A program made the position numbers and the translations under genes. A stretch of 5,414 nt of DNA from an uncultured Clostridia bacterium (GTDB taxonomy: Bacteria > Bacillota > Clostridia > TANB77 > CAG-508): the NCBI GenBank assembly GCA_948585895.1, contig CAPBNZ010000019.1:19878-25291 (forward strand), in the 5' to 3' direction. Numbering within the stretch: position 1 is the first letter of the stretch; every line of letters begins with the position of its first letter. The notes beneath the pieces are model-generated. The model was not told the DNA's origin, did no database searches, and saw nothing but the letters and a program-made list of their open reading frames with translations. Positions 1 to 5,414 of the stretch are shown here, in pieces.

Positions 1-1205
1 AGTAAGAATAGAAATGCCATGATAAAGTAATTTGCTTTTTTCATTTCCGTTCTAAATTGTATTTCTTTCTGATTTAATAATATGACACACGTAAAGAAAT
101 AGATAATGGTAAAAGCACCTAATAACACATGATTTACAGTTGATGCTGATAGTGTTGGTTCTTTAAAATATTCAGTTAGAATAATATAAAAACTTTTTGC
201 TAATTTTTGTTGCTGAATGAACAATCCACTTAATACTTGCCCATCTTTTATATAAAATAAATAAGGAATTAACAAAACCATTAAAAATAAACAACCATAT
301 TGTATACATCTTCCCCACCTTTTTAAGGTTTTTTCAGTCCTAAAATAGTATATTATTACAAATGGCAATAGTATAATGGCAAAATACTTTATTGCTGTTG
401 CTACAGCTAGAAAAACAATACTTACTACTAAGTTTTTCCTTTTTACTAAAAAATATAATGCTAATATTATAAATAATACTACAAACATATCATTGTGAAC
501 ACATCCAATTCCTTCTATTAGAATGAAAGGATTTAATCCATATATTAATGTAAATATTTTTTTGTTTGATATTTTCCATATTAAATAACAATTACAAAGA
601 TGCACCAATACATTTACTAACTTAAATACAAATAATCCAAAATCTATATTCCCAAAAGATACACTTGCCACTAATTTACAAATTAATGTCCAAACTGGAC
701 CATAAACAACAGTTGAATCTGCCCAGTCATTGCAGTATCCTTGTGCTAATATGGTATCTATTTGTAAGTAATGACAATTGTCTCCTTGTTCTACATATTC
801 TTTTATGGTTGTATAATAAGGGTTTTGATGGTAAATACTATCTAATCTTCCAACTCCTAAATAATAAAATACATCTGAACAGGTAAATGGCAAAACTGCT
901 ACAAATATTAAAGCTATGATTGCAATAAATAAAAACATTTTCTTTGTAGTTTGAAATAATTTTTTTCTATTTTTTACAATACGAAAGTACAGAATTGATA
1001 ATATGGCTAATACAAAAATGTATAATAATGTTTGTGTCACTCTACTTACTTGTGCATTGTATAAAAATTGAAAATAAGGCCCAAATTGGAAAATAGTTTT
1101 ATTCTGGATTAAGTAAATTACAGATGGCATGGCAAATACAATACTTGCTATGACAAATAAGATTTTCATTACATGATTCGTTTTATTTTGTTTACTTTCT
1201 GTCAA
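1..1205 (-). CDS. GT-C type membrane glycosyltransferase (GT87/MptB-like), 3' end outside window
   Basis: This is an open frame of 401 codons with no stop before the window edge, so the C-terminus is missing. The protein is very hydrophobic, with a first membrane segment at about residues 14-33 and many more after it. It carries the pattern of polyprenol-phosphate-sugar-dependent GT-C enzymes: CSDVFYYLGVGR (109-120, with D111 as the likely catalytic acidic residue in the first outer loop), NPYY (128-131), VYGPVW (167-172), LNPFILIEG (224-232), HND (237-239) and AIKYF (271-275). Such enzymes move a sugar from a lipid carrier to an acceptor outside the membrane. Donor and acceptor cannot be read here. 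The start is TTG at 1205: a stop codon lies four codons upstream (1220-1218), and AAAGGAG sits 7 bp before the TTG. The alternative is ATG at 1169, which would cut off 12 polar residues. The neighbouring phosphatase fits a surface-polysaccharide role. The fold is fairly sure, the exact family less so. Confidence 0.8.
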   Translation of the reverse strand, partial: MTESKQNKTNHVMKILFVIASIVFAMPSVIYLIQNKTIFQFGPYFQFLYNAQVSRVTQTLLYIFVLAILSILYFRIVKNRKKLFQTTKKMFLFIAIIALIFVAVLPFTCSDVFYYLGVGRLDSIYHQNPYYTTIKEYVEQGDNCHYLQIDTILAQGYCNDWADSTVVYGPVWTLICKLVASVSFGNIDFGLFVFKLVNVLVHLCNCYLIWKISNKKIFTLIYGLNPFILIEGIGCVHNDMFVVLFIILALYFLVKRKNLVVSIVFLAVATAIKYFAIILLPFVIIYYFRTEKTLKRWGRCIQYGCLFLMVLLIPYLFYIKDGQVLSGLFIQQQKLAKSFYIILTEYFKEPTLSASTVNHVLLGAFTIIYFFTCVILLNQKEIQFRTEMKKANYFIMAFLFL

Positions 1206-1212
1206 TTGATTT

Positions 1213-1219
1213 CTCCTTT
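1213..1219 (-). promoter_or_regulatory. Ribosome binding site that fixes a TTG start
   Basis: AAAGGAG reads on the minus strand 7 bases before the TTG at 1205-1203. No comparable site precedes the first in-frame ATG at 1169. The in-frame TAA at 1220-1218 overlaps this site, so the reading frame cannot begin further upstream. Confidence 0.75.
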
Positions 1220-1277
1220 ATCTTTCTTTTTGTTATTATCCCAACTTATTGTTTTTTCTTAAGATTCTTCTAAATTT

Positions 1278-1299
1278 AAAGTAGAATATCTTCTACTTT
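1278..1299 (-). terminator. Short hairpin after the phosphatase gene, possible weak terminator
   Basis: AAAGTAGAA and TTCTACTTT form a perfect 9-bp stem around a 4-base loop, starting one base after the phosphatase stop codon. The stem is AT-rich. On the minus strand it is followed by AAATTTAG rather than a clean run of T. It could be a weak or partial terminator or an mRNA-stabilising 3' structure. Since the GT-C gene starts only about 70 bp further on with no clear promoter, some read-through seems likely. Confidence 0.35.
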
Positions 1300-1300
1300 T

Positions 1301-1754
1301 CTATTTGATTACATATTGTAAAAATCCTTTTAATCCTTCTACTATATCTTCATAAGTTTTATCAAAATCTCCTGTATACCATGGGTCTGCAATATTTCTT
1401 GGTTTACTTGAATAATCTAATAATTTAGATATTTTATTTTCTTTGTCCTCACCAATTATTCTTTTTATATTGGCTACATTTTGTTCTTCCATACCAATTA
1501 TATAGTCAAATGTTTGATAATCCTGCTTTGTTATTCTTCTAGCAATATGATTCCCACATTCTATATTCATCTGCTTCAACTTATTTTTTGTGCCATAATG
1601 TATGGTATTTCCTACTTCTTCTGTACTTGTTGCTGCAGAGTCTATATAAAATTCTTCTTCGATTCCGTTTCTTCTTTACCATATCTTTTAATACATATTC
1701 TGCCATTGGTGATCTACATATATTTCCCAAACATACAAATAATACTTTTATCAT
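1301..1754 (-). pseudogene. Low-molecular-weight protein tyrosine phosphatase (Wzb/YwlE type) with a one-base frameshift
   Basis: The first 29 codons from ATG 1754 give MIKVLFVCLGNICRSPMAEY..., holding the complete C(X)5R active-site loop (C8 to R14). After AAA at 1670-1668 one extra base (C on the minus strand, position 1667) breaks the frame. Skipping it restores GIEEEFYIDSAATSTEE and the rest of the family sequence, including DYIIGM and the general-acid motif DPWYTG (D123). The repaired protein would be 150 residues, the normal length for the family. Unrepaired, translation ends at TAA 1583-1581 after 57 residues, lacking the general acid. GGAG lies 5 bases before the start. The family removes phosphate from protein tyrosine or arginine, and in polysaccharide loci it acts on the tyrosine kinase controlling chain length. 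Everything else is well conserved, so the shift is either very recent or a sequence error. Family identity is secure; loss of function is not. Confidence 0.85.
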
Positions 1755-1809
1755 AAACTCTCCTTATATAAATTCATAAATTGAATTATGTAATATTCTT
1801 AGTAGTTTT

Positions 1810-2026
1810 TTATACTTCTCCAAAATATACTCCACTACCACTATTTTTAAATCTATCCACATTCAAATTATATCCTTTAATTAGATATTCTTTTATTAAT
1901 TTATTAGCCCATATTCTAAATTGAATACCACGAATTCATTTTACACGATATCCAACTGATATAATTAAATCTAAACTATAAAATTTTGTTTTGTATTTTT
2001 ACCATCTGAAGCAGTTATACTAACTT
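1810..2026 (-). pseudogene. Remnant of a RhuM-family (Virulence_RhuM) gene
   Basis: The fragment reads SITASDGKN in one frame (ending about 1995), then YKTKFYSLDLIISVGYRVK in the next, an in-frame TGA at 1938-1936, and then IRGIQFRIWANKLIKEYLIK continuing in that same frame to GVYFGEV and a stop at 1812-1810. This order matches the RhuM core (ASDGKNY..., then YNLD-IISVGYRVNS, then RG-QFR-WA). The start of the domain and the long C-terminal part are absent. It therefore has at least one frameshift (a base apparently lost at about 1995) and one nonsense change, where family members usually have Ser. RhuM proteins are widespread on genomic islands, and their biochemical role is not established. 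The gene is dead here. Confidence 0.75.
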
Positions 2027-2437
2027 TAAATTTTATAGCATACGCTTCTCCCATTAAAGCAATATTCCCAAAATAAAAATCTGTTAATTTCATATCTGTA
2101 AAAAAATGTAATCTGCTATACTTATTATTTATACATATTTGTTGTACTAATTTTGCCTTTAGATTTTTAAATCCTTTTTTAGGCATTTTTGTAGATATTG
2201 GATTTGATATTATATCTATTAAATCTGTTGACTTAGATGGTATAAGTAAACCTTTTTTATAAATATTTTTTATATCATATATTCTCGTTGCATGAATAAC
2301 TATTATTTTATAATATCAATCACCTTTTGTGTTAAAAATGTATCATAATCTAAAGAAAACTCTTCATTATCTTTGCAAAATTTTTTAAACTCTATTGGAT
2401 ATGTATTTGTATCATTTATATCAATAAAATCACTCAT
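2020..2437 (-). pseudogene. Unrecognised gene, frameshifted and joined to the RhuM remnant
   Basis: A good start (ATG 2437, AGGA 8 bases upstream) opens 44 codons beginning MSDFIDINDTNTYPIEF and ending at TAA 2305-2303. The neighbouring frame takes over at the same place with YKIIVIHATRIYDIKNIYKK, then GLLIPSK, and stays open through PKKGFKNLKAKLVQQ, RLHFFTDMKLTDFYFG and MGEAYAIKFK to about 2030, where RhuM-like sequence begins. This looks like one gene broken by a frameshift near 2310, whose 3' end has been lost and joined to the RhuM fragment. I do not recognise the family. HATR followed by I--I---GL faintly recalls the N-terminus of ADP-ribosyltransferase-like folds (His-x-Thr, then an I-x-x-GL helix), but this is only a hint. 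It begins 33 bp after queH and may be transcribed from that operon. Confidence 0.5.
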
Positions 2438-2470
2438 ATACTATTTCCTTTTAATTTCTCTCTATCTTTT

Positions 2471-3007
2471 CTAATTAGCTTGCTGTAGCGCTCGCCGTTC
2501 TGAAAAAATACACCCACAATACTTTTGCCTATATAGCCCCATTTCTTTTGCTTTAGCTTGTCCCTGTCGAAATCCAACTCTAAAATCACGATATAAAAAT
2601 TTAATACTATATTTCTTTGCCATTTCCTCCCCTATCGTTATTAATGCTTCGTGATTTTGATAGGGACTAATTAATAATGTTGTAGAAAAACTATCATATC
2701 CATTTTTTTTTGCATATTGGGCTGTTTTCTCGAGACGAACTGGATAGCAGTAATCTTGGCATCTTGTTTCTAAATTATTTACTACTTTCTTGCAAAAGTC
2801 TTTTAATCCATAATCTTCTTCAAAAATGGCTTCTACTTGTATCGTTTTCGTATACTCTTTCAAGCAATCTCTTCTTGCTTTATATTCCATATATGGATGT
2901 ATATTAGGATTAAACCAATAAATAGTTGGCTCTATTTTTTCTTCTCTTAACGTGTCAATACAATATACACTACATGGTGCACAGCATGTGTGCATTAAAA
3001 GTTTCAT
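2471..3007 (-). CDS. queH: Epoxyqueuosine reductase QueH
   Basis: QueH reduces epoxyqueuosine to queuosine at the wobble base (position 34) of tRNAs for Asp, Asn, His and Tyr. It is the last step of the pathway in organisms lacking the cobalamin-dependent QueG. The 178-residue protein is full length. It shows MHTCCAPC (C8, C9, C12), WFNPNIHPYMEYKARRDCL (31-49), RCQDYCYPVRL (82-92, C83 and C87), STTLLISPYQNHE (108-120), DFRVGFRQGQ (141-150) and KYCGCIFSE (162-170, C164 and C166). Cysteines in these clusters bind the iron-sulfur cluster and an additional iron in the family. The start is supported by GGAGG 6 bases upstream. It begins 30 bp after the ruvB stop on the same strand, so the two are probably co-transcribed. 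No other queuosine gene is in the window. Confidence 0.95.
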   Translation of the reverse strand: MKLLMHTCCAPCSVYCIDTLREEKIEPTIYWFNPNIHPYMEYKARRDCLKEYTKTIQVEAIFEEDYGLKDFCKKVVNNLETRCQDYCYPVRLEKTAQYAKKNGYDSFSTTLLISPYQNHEALITIGEEMAKKYSIKFLYRDFRVGFRQGQAKAKEMGLYRQKYCGCIFSERRALQQAN

Positions 3008-3037
3008 TATTTTCCTCCATTTTTTACTTTCTATCCA

Positions 3038-4054
3038 TTAGGAAATGTCTCCAATGCAATATTCATAACCTAAATGTTGATATGCTGGTGGTAATGCTTT
3101 TCTTCCTCTTAGTGTTCTTGCTATAAAACCTATTTGGATTAAGTATGGTTCATAAACATCTTCTATGGTGTCTATTTCCTCTCCTACTGTTACTGCTAGT
3201 GCTTCTATGCCAACTGCTCTACCTCCATATTGAACAATCATGGTTTCTAGTAGCTTTCTATCTATTTCATCTAGCCCAATCTCGTCAATTTCTAGTTTAT
3301 TCAAAGCATGTTTTGCTATTTTTAAAGTAATATCTCCATCTCCTAGTACAATTGCATAATCTCTTACTCTTTTTAATAATCGATTGGCTATTCTTGGTGT
3401 TCCTCTCGATCTTCTTGCAATTTCTTTTGCTGCTGTTTCTTCTATATTTACTTCCAGTATTTTACTTGATCTTTTTACAATCGTTGTTAAATCCTCTTCT
3501 GAATACAATTCTAATCTATGGACAATGCCAAAACGATCACGAAGTGGTGTTGTTAAAGCTCCTGCTTTTGTTGTTGCTCCTATTAATGTAAATTTTGGTA
3601 AATCTAATCGTATTGACCTACTGCTAGGTCCTTTTCCAATCATAATATCTAATGTATAATCCTCTAAAGCTGGATAAAGAATCTCTTCTACACTTTTGCT
3701 TAATCGGTGAATTTCATCAATAAATAATACATCAAATTCAGAAAGATTTGTCAATAAAGAAGCCAAATCACCTGGTTTCTCAATTGCTGGCCCAGAGGTT
3801 ATCTTAATATTTGAATTCATTTCATTGGCAATGATATTGGATAATGTTGTTTTTCCTAGTCCAGGAGGACCATATAATAAAATATGGTCTAAAGGTTCCT
3901 TTCTTTTTTTAGCAGCTTCTATGTAAATTTTCATATTCTCTTTTACTTTATCTTGCCCTATATACTCATTTAACACTTTTGGTCTTAAAGAATTCTCCAA
4001 TTTCTCTTCCCCTTGGCTTTCTAGTCCTGGGGTAACAATTCTTTCTTCCTCCAT
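3038..4054 (-). CDS. ruvB: Holliday junction branch migration helicase RuvB
   Basis: RuvB is the AAA+ ATPase motor that drives branch migration of Holliday junctions with RuvA, before RuvC cleavage. The 338-residue protein is complete and of normal size. It contains NSLRPKVLNEYIGQ (21-34), Walker A GPPGLGKT (62-69), Walker B LFIDE (110-114), sensor 1 around GATT (159-162), the arginine-finger segment LRDRFG (171-176), sensor 2 GTPR (218-221), and the C-terminal winged helix with GGRAVGIEALA (277-287) and RTLRGRKALPP (313-323), which contacts DNA. The start at 4054 has a GAGAGGAG stretch just upstream with short spacing. No convincing promoter appears in the 50 bp before it. ruvA, usually immediately upstream in Bacillota, is not present: the inverted-repeat element and a polysaccharide gene occupy that place. 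Confidence 0.98.
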   Translation of the reverse strand: MEEERIVTPGLESQGEEKLENSLRPKVLNEYIGQDKVKENMKIYIEAAKKRKEPLDHILLYGPPGLGKTTLSNIIANEMNSNIKITSGPAIEKPGDLASLLTNLSEFDVLFIDEIHRLSKSVEEILYPALEDYTLDIMIGKGPSSRSIRLDLPKFTLIGATTKAGALTTPLRDRFGIVHRLELYSEEDLTTIVKRSSKILEVNIEETAAKEIARRSRGTPRIANRLLKRVRDYAIVLGDGDITLKIAKHALNKLEIDEIGLDEIDRKLLETMIVQYGGRAVGIEALAVTVGEEIDTIEDVYEPYLIQIGFIARTLRGRKALPPAYQHLGYEYCIGDIS

Positions 4055-4103
4055 AATCTCCTCTCTTTCTTCTTGTTTTTAAACCTATCATCTATCTCTA
4101 TTA

Positions 4104-4242
4104 GTCGCCATTGGTTCCAGGTTCGCCATTGGTTCCGGGTTTAAATGGGGATAAAAAATAAGGTAATTTTTAAGATAAAATAAATAATGGATAATCCCCA
4201 TTTAAACCCGGAACCAATGGCGAACCTGGAACCAATGGCGAC
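4104..4242. repeat. Perfect 49-bp inverted repeat with 41-bp AT-rich centre
   Basis: The left arm 4104-4152 and right arm 4194-4242 are exact reverse complements over all 49 positions, with 4153-4193 between them. By my count the arms have 26 G/C of 49, while the centre is almost entirely A/T, like the surrounding genome. Each arm contains two copies of an 18-bp unit (see the tandem-repeat entry). RNA from either strand would fold into a very long hairpin, and the DNA could extrude a cruciform. The element fills most of the gap between the pssE stop and the ruvB start. Neither side has the T-run of an intrinsic terminator, and I see no target-site duplication. It could be a MITE-like or REP-like intergenic element, or an inverted duplication made by template switching. 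Confidence 0.95.
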
Positions 4243-4265
4243 GATAGCGACGGAACCGATGGGAA
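4207..4265 (+). repeat. 18-bp tandem units (GGAACCAATGGCGA) plus a degenerate third copy
   Basis: On the plus strand CCCGGAACCAATGGCGAA (4207-4224) and CCTGGAACCAATGGCGAC (4225-4242) differ at only two bases. After GATAGCGA a weaker third copy, CGGAACCGATGGGAA (4251-4265), follows outside the palindrome and ends just before the pssE stop codon. The mirrored pair lies in the left arm at about 4104-4139, where the third copy is missing. The asymmetry suggests the right side is the older array and the left arm its inverted copy; this direction is inference. Confidence 0.85.
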
Positions 4266-4266
4266 T

Positions 4267-4746
4267 CTAACAATTTTCTATAAAATCTTCTATTATTTTT
4301 AACATTTTATCATGATTTTGTGTGTATTTTTTTGGTTTAAACTGTTCTGCTTGTCTAATTGCTTTTTCTAATTCTTCTATCCCTTGTATTCCAACGATAT
4401 ATCCTTTTTGATTAAAAACCTCTACAATTTGGGTCTGATGATTATTTACATGTTCTTCATATTGATGAAGTCTTGGTACTGCTATTACTTTTTTATTTTT
4501 AGTGATACATTGTAAGATAGACCCCACTCCACCATGAGTTATGATTAAGTTTGCTTGATTTTGCAAATTTTCTAATTCTTCTTTTGGAATAAAGTCAAGT
4601 ATTTTCATGTTTTCTGATGTATATTTGGTATATCCAGCTTGCACAACTACTTCTTCTTTTATAACTTGACTTTGTATTAATCTTTCTATTTCCTCTAATA
4701 ATCGATGAAAATTATTATTTTGTGTTCCTAATAATACTAATATCAT
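4267..4746 (-). CDS. pssE: Alg13-like polysaccharide glycosyltransferase subunit (PssE/Cps14G/EpsF family)
   Basis: This 159-residue protein corresponds to the C-terminal, sugar-nucleotide-binding half of a GT-B glycosyltransferase (GT28 C-terminal domain), as in Alg13 and MurG. Visible motifs are MILVLLGTQ (1-9), the donor-binding loop THGGVGSILQCITKNKKVIA (70-89), and PRLHQYEEHVNNHQ (91-104). It lacks an acceptor domain and membrane segments, so it should work with the Alg14-like product of the preceding gene at the inner face of the membrane, adding a sugar to a lipid-linked intermediate. The ATG shares its A with the TAA of pssD (TAATG), which points to translational coupling. A GGAGG lies 12 bases before the ATG, inside the end of pssD, a longer gap than usual. 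Which sugar is transferred cannot be told. Confidence 0.92.
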   Translation of the reverse strand: MILVLLGTQNNNFHRLLEEIERLIQSQVIKEEVVVQAGYTKYTSENMKILDFIPKEELENLQNQANLIITHGGVGSILQCITKNKKVIAVPRLHQYEEHVNNHQTQIVEVFNQKGYIVGIQGIEELEKAIRQAEQFKPKKYTQNHDKMLKIIEDFIENC

Positions 4747-5219
4747 TAATAAATTGAACCTCCATATATCGCTTTTGGATAGATTTTAAGCATTTCTTCC
4801 CATTGTACTATAAATAAGTCTGCTATTGGATAGATTAGTCTTCCTGTTGCTGTTTTTGTATGGGTATTAGCAAAAGTTTCTATATAAATTATTTTGCTCC
4901 CTAATATCTTTCCTAAATAACACATTGGTCCTGCTGTATGTGTTCCTGTTGTTACAATTACCTTTGGTCTTAATTTCAGGTACAGATAGATTGTTTTTAG
5001 GCAAAGATAAATATATTTAAATATATAAGTAAACAACTTCGCTCTTGTTCCATAGGGCAGAAAATATACTTTATCTCCATATTTTTGCTTTAAGCTCTCA
5101 TTTACTTTGTCTTTTTCTGTTATAATGTGATAATCATATTTTTCAAATAGTGTTGATAATTGCATAAGTTCGTTTAAATGTCCTCCTGTACTTGAAATAA
5201 ATAATACTTTTTTTTTCAT
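4746..5219 (-). CDS. pssD: Alg14-like polysaccharide biosynthesis protein (PssD/Cps14F/EpsE family)
   Basis: This 157-residue protein corresponds to the N-terminal acceptor and membrane-anchoring half of a GT-B glycosyltransferase. It shows the family opening KKVLFISSTGGHLNEL (3-18), an aromatic and hydrophobic stretch at about 62-83 that would sit on or in the membrane, VIVTTGTHTAGP (87-98), IYIETFAN (111-118), TGRLIYPIADLFIVQWEEM (125-143) and the terminal YPKAIYGGSIY (147-157). In known systems (Alg14 with Alg13, Cps14F with Cps14G) this subunit recruits the catalytic partner to the membrane and strengthens its activity. The length is normal for the stand-alone subunit. Its start is the only ATG at the conserved N-terminus; an AGGA 12 bases upstream is a weak ribosome site. 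It is the first gene after the promoter at 5267-5295. Confidence 0.93.
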   Translation of the reverse strand: MKKKVLFISSTGGHLNELMQLSTLFEKYDYHIITEKDKVNESLKQKYGDKVYFLPYGTRAKLFTYIFKYIYLCLKTIYLYLKLRPKVIVTTGTHTAGPMCYLGKILGSKIIYIETFANTHTKTATGRLIYPIADLFIVQWEEMLKIYPKAIYGGSIY

Positions 5220-5266
5220 TTTTTATCTCATTCCTTATTTTTCTTAGGATAATTTTTGGCATCTTT

Positions 5267-5295
5267 ATTATATCTTTTTTTTATTGATATGTCTA
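5267..5295 (-). promoter_or_regulatory. Sigma-A type promoter for pssD-pssE
   Basis: On the minus strand TAGACA (5295-5290, five of six bases of the -35 consensus) is followed after exactly 17 bp by TATAAT (5272-5267, perfect -10). Transcription would start near 5260, giving an untranslated leader of about 40 bases before the pssD ATG at 5219. The spacer is A-rich. This suggests that the gene pair can be expressed independently of anything upstream of the window. Confidence 0.75.
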
Positions 5296-5414
5296 GTAAA
5301 AACAACAAAAGCGACATGATTAAATTTTTTGTGCTTCTAAATTACTTACATGTGGCATTTTATTCACCTGCGAAAATTTCCTAGATATTTCCTAAATAAA
5401 GTATTTAATTGTAT
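5296..5414. other. Window edge upstream of the pssD promoter, no supported gene
   Basis: No gene enters from the right edge on the minus strand: the frames are interrupted by stops. The longest usable piece is a 12-codon frame from ATG 5358 to TAA 5322-5320 with an AGGTG site 7 bases before it, too short to judge. A near-repeat of ATTTCCTAGAT and ATTTCCTAAAT lies at about 5377-5397. I see no terminator or RNA gene here. Confidence 0.4.

Noticed and set aside
665..886. Plus-strand open frame of 73 codons
   Set aside because: It is the antisense of the GT-C glycosyltransferase, with no ribosome site and no family features. The same holds for plus-strand frames lying over the phosphatase, queH and ruvB.
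4055..4103. Promoter for ruvB
   Set aside because: GATGATAGG and TTTAAAA are the only vaguely -10-like strings, and none has a matching -35 at a sensible distance.
4104..4242. Reading the palindrome as an ordinary rho-independent terminator of pssE
   Set aside because: The stem is several times longer than usual, the loop is 41 bases, and the sequence after the stem on the minus strand (TAATAGAGATAG) is not a T-run.
4104..4265. CRISPR array
   Set aside because: The repeated units are 18 bp and directly adjacent with no spacers, mirrored in an inverted repeat, and no cas gene is nearby.
4187..4270. Plus-strand frame of 27 codons crossing the right arm (MDNPHLNPEPMANLEPMA...)
   Set aside because: It consists mostly of the repeat read in another frame, has no ribosome binding site, and ends on top of the pssE stop codon. 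The repeat explains it fully.
5228..5317. Minus-strand 29-codon frame MSLLLFLLDISIKK... ending 8 bp before pssD
   Set aside because: It contains the -35 and -10 boxes of the pssD promoter inside it, has no ribosome binding site, and is short and low in complexity.

Overview
The window looks like a low-GC Bacillota chromosome, most likely a Clostridia species. The base composition is strongly AT-rich, ribosome binding sites are GGAG-type, and RuvB, QueH and the phosphatase all have clostridial-looking sequences. This placement is inference from sequence style, not from a marker gene search. Every supported gene is on the minus strand, so transcription runs from high to low coordinates.

Reading in the direction of transcription: a near-consensus promoter (5267-5295) drives an overlapping pair, an Alg14-like (PssD) and an Alg13-like (PssE) protein (5219-4267). 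Together these would form one glycosyltransferase of a cell-surface polysaccharide pathway. Next comes an unusual intergenic element (4104-4242): two perfect 49-bp inverted arms around a 41-bp AT-rich centre, each arm built from 18-bp tandem units and far richer in GC than its surroundings. After it lie ruvB (4054-3038, Holliday junction branch migration motor) and queH (3007-2471, last step of queuosine synthesis), 30 bp apart. ruvA is not beside ruvB.

Between 2437 and 1810 is a decayed stretch. It holds an unrecognised frameshifted gene (with a HATRIYDI... segment) running directly into the remains of a RhuM-family gene, which has a frameshift and an in-frame stop. Next is a low-molecular-weight protein tyrosine phosphatase (1754-1301) with an intact active-site motif but a one-base frameshift at about 1667. 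A short hairpin (1278-1299) follows it. Last is a long multi-pass membrane protein that starts at a TTG at 1205, resembles GT-C (GT87/MptB-like) glycosyltransferases, and runs off the window at base 1.

The PssD/PssE pair, the Wzb-type phosphatase and the GT-C enzyme all fit surface glycan synthesis. ruvB and queH are housekeeping genes lying between them. The most unusual parts are the inverted-repeat element and the pseudogene patch.
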